Positions 63,681 to 64,000 of a stretch of 64,000 nucleotides of DNA are shown one piece after another. This DNA comes from Clostridium sp. AN503. Lineage in GTDB: Bacteria > Bacillota > Clostridia > Lachnospirales > Lachnospiraceae. Within the stretch, counting starts at the first letter, position 1. Every line of letters begins with the position of its first letter. The stretch is from the NCBI RefSeq assembly GCF_040719375.1, contig NZ_JBFDTP010000001.1, positions 1-64,000 on the forward strand. The letters run 5' to 3'. Below the pieces are notes generated by a model. The model was not told where the DNA came from. It searched no databases and saw only the letters and a list, made by a program, of their open reading frames with translations. The position numbers and the translations under genes are program-made.

Positions 63681-64000
63681 AGGATTTCCTCACCTCCCCT
63701 GCATCTTCTATGGATCAGGATCACAGTCAGAAAGACTGCGCCCGCCGCCGAGGTCAGGATACTGACGGGGATCTCCGCCGCCGTAAGGCTTCTTGCCAGC
63801 GTATCCATCAGGATCATGAAAACAGCGCCAGCACAGCCGCAGAGCCCCAGATGATCCTTTAAGTTGGAACCTAAAAGCTGGCGTACCATGTGAGGCACGA
63901 TGAGCCCGGTCCATACCACCACTCCGCTCACAGAAACCGTGGACGCCACCAGAAGCGTCGCAGCCCCGACAGCAAGGTATCTGACCGTCTTGACCGGCAC
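63677..64000 (-). CDS. FecCD-family ABC permease, C-terminal part (cut by window edge)
   Basis: The last 107 residues of a permease whose reading frame continues past the edge of the window; the family is normally about 330 aa. Visible are membrane helices, VSVSGVVVWTGLIVPHMVR (the family signature just before the ATPase-contact helix), MDTLARSLTAAEIPVSILTS and a C-terminal helix. It pairs with the overlapping ATPase gene. A GTG at the very edge is not taken as the true start. Confidence 0.88.
   Translation of the reverse strand: MPVKTVRYLAVGAATLLVASTVSVSGVVVWTGLIVPHMVRQLLGSNLKDHLGLCGCAGAVFMILMDTLARSLTAAEIPVSILTSAAGAVFLTVILIHRRCRGGEEIL

Overview
The window looks like chromosome of a Firmicute of the Lachnospiraceae (Clostridium cluster XIVa) type. 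The evidence is family-level: RpoB and RpoC have clostridial sequence, strong AGGAGG-type ribosome sites are everywhere, and there are ChW repeats, agr-type signalling, Nif11-leader peptide genes and many glycan-use genes. No tRNA, rRNA, CRISPR array, insertion sequence or phage gene was seen. I read everything by eye, without similarity searches.

Layout. (1) 0.1-2.7 kb, plus strand: an agr-like quorum-sensing locus (XRE regulator, AgrC-type GHKL kinase, a 55-aa AgrD precursor, AgrB protease). The agrDB promoter carries a 14-bp direct repeat with 21-bp period, the geometry of LytTR-regulator sites. (2) 2.7-9.7 kb, minus: a sugar-type ABC transporter operon (ROK repressor, BadF/BadG-type kinase, lipoprotein, permease, YhfX-like PLP enzyme, ATPase) with a near-consensus promoter and an 11-bp inverted-repeat operator. 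(3) 9.9-16.8 kb, minus: a GH2 - GH3 - GPH-transporter operon for glycoside use. (4) 17.0-18.7 kb, plus: an AAA-like/PD-(D/E)XK protein. (5) 18.8-23.5 kb, minus: a compact candidate RiPP locus (MalT-like LuxR regulator, Nif11-leader peptide with a two-cysteine core, GNAT protein, radical SAM/SPASM enzyme). (6) 23.7-24.7 kb: an unassigned protein with a HEPN-like RxxxxH motif. (7) 24.8-39.8 kb, minus: an exopolysaccharide/capsule locus. It has a conserved GC-richer head (CpsB phosphatase, CpsC, CpsD kinase, an LCP gene broken in two, a secreted Gly/Ser-rich protein, a polyprenyl-phosphate sugar transferase) and an AT-rich, probably exchanged cassette (glycosyltransferases, LicD, TagD-like enzyme, Wzy, HAD protein, Wzx, VanZ). 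(8) 40.2-44.6 kb: a ChW/NodB polysaccharide deacetylase and a soluble hybrid histidine kinase. (9) 44.7-52.4 kb: rpoB-rpoC with its own consensus promoter, divergent from a small membrane-anchored protein. (10) 53-58 kb, plus: an Rpn/YhgA-like PD-(D/E)XK protein and a heterodimeric ABC exporter. (11) 58-64 kb, minus: xpt, and a molybdenum hydroxylase (xanthine dehydrogenase-type) operon with mocA and a FecCD-type ABC transporter that runs off the window edge.

The best candidates for something undescribed are the Nif11-leader/radical SAM/GNAT/LuxR locus (18.8-23.5 kb) and the agr-like locus with its own predicted autoinducer and operator. A recurring theme is short in-frame tandem repeats: 18 bp x5 in the GH2 gene, 9 bp x9 in the CpsD tail, 15 bp x5 in an ABC exporter linker, and 33 bp x2 between GH3 and the transporter.
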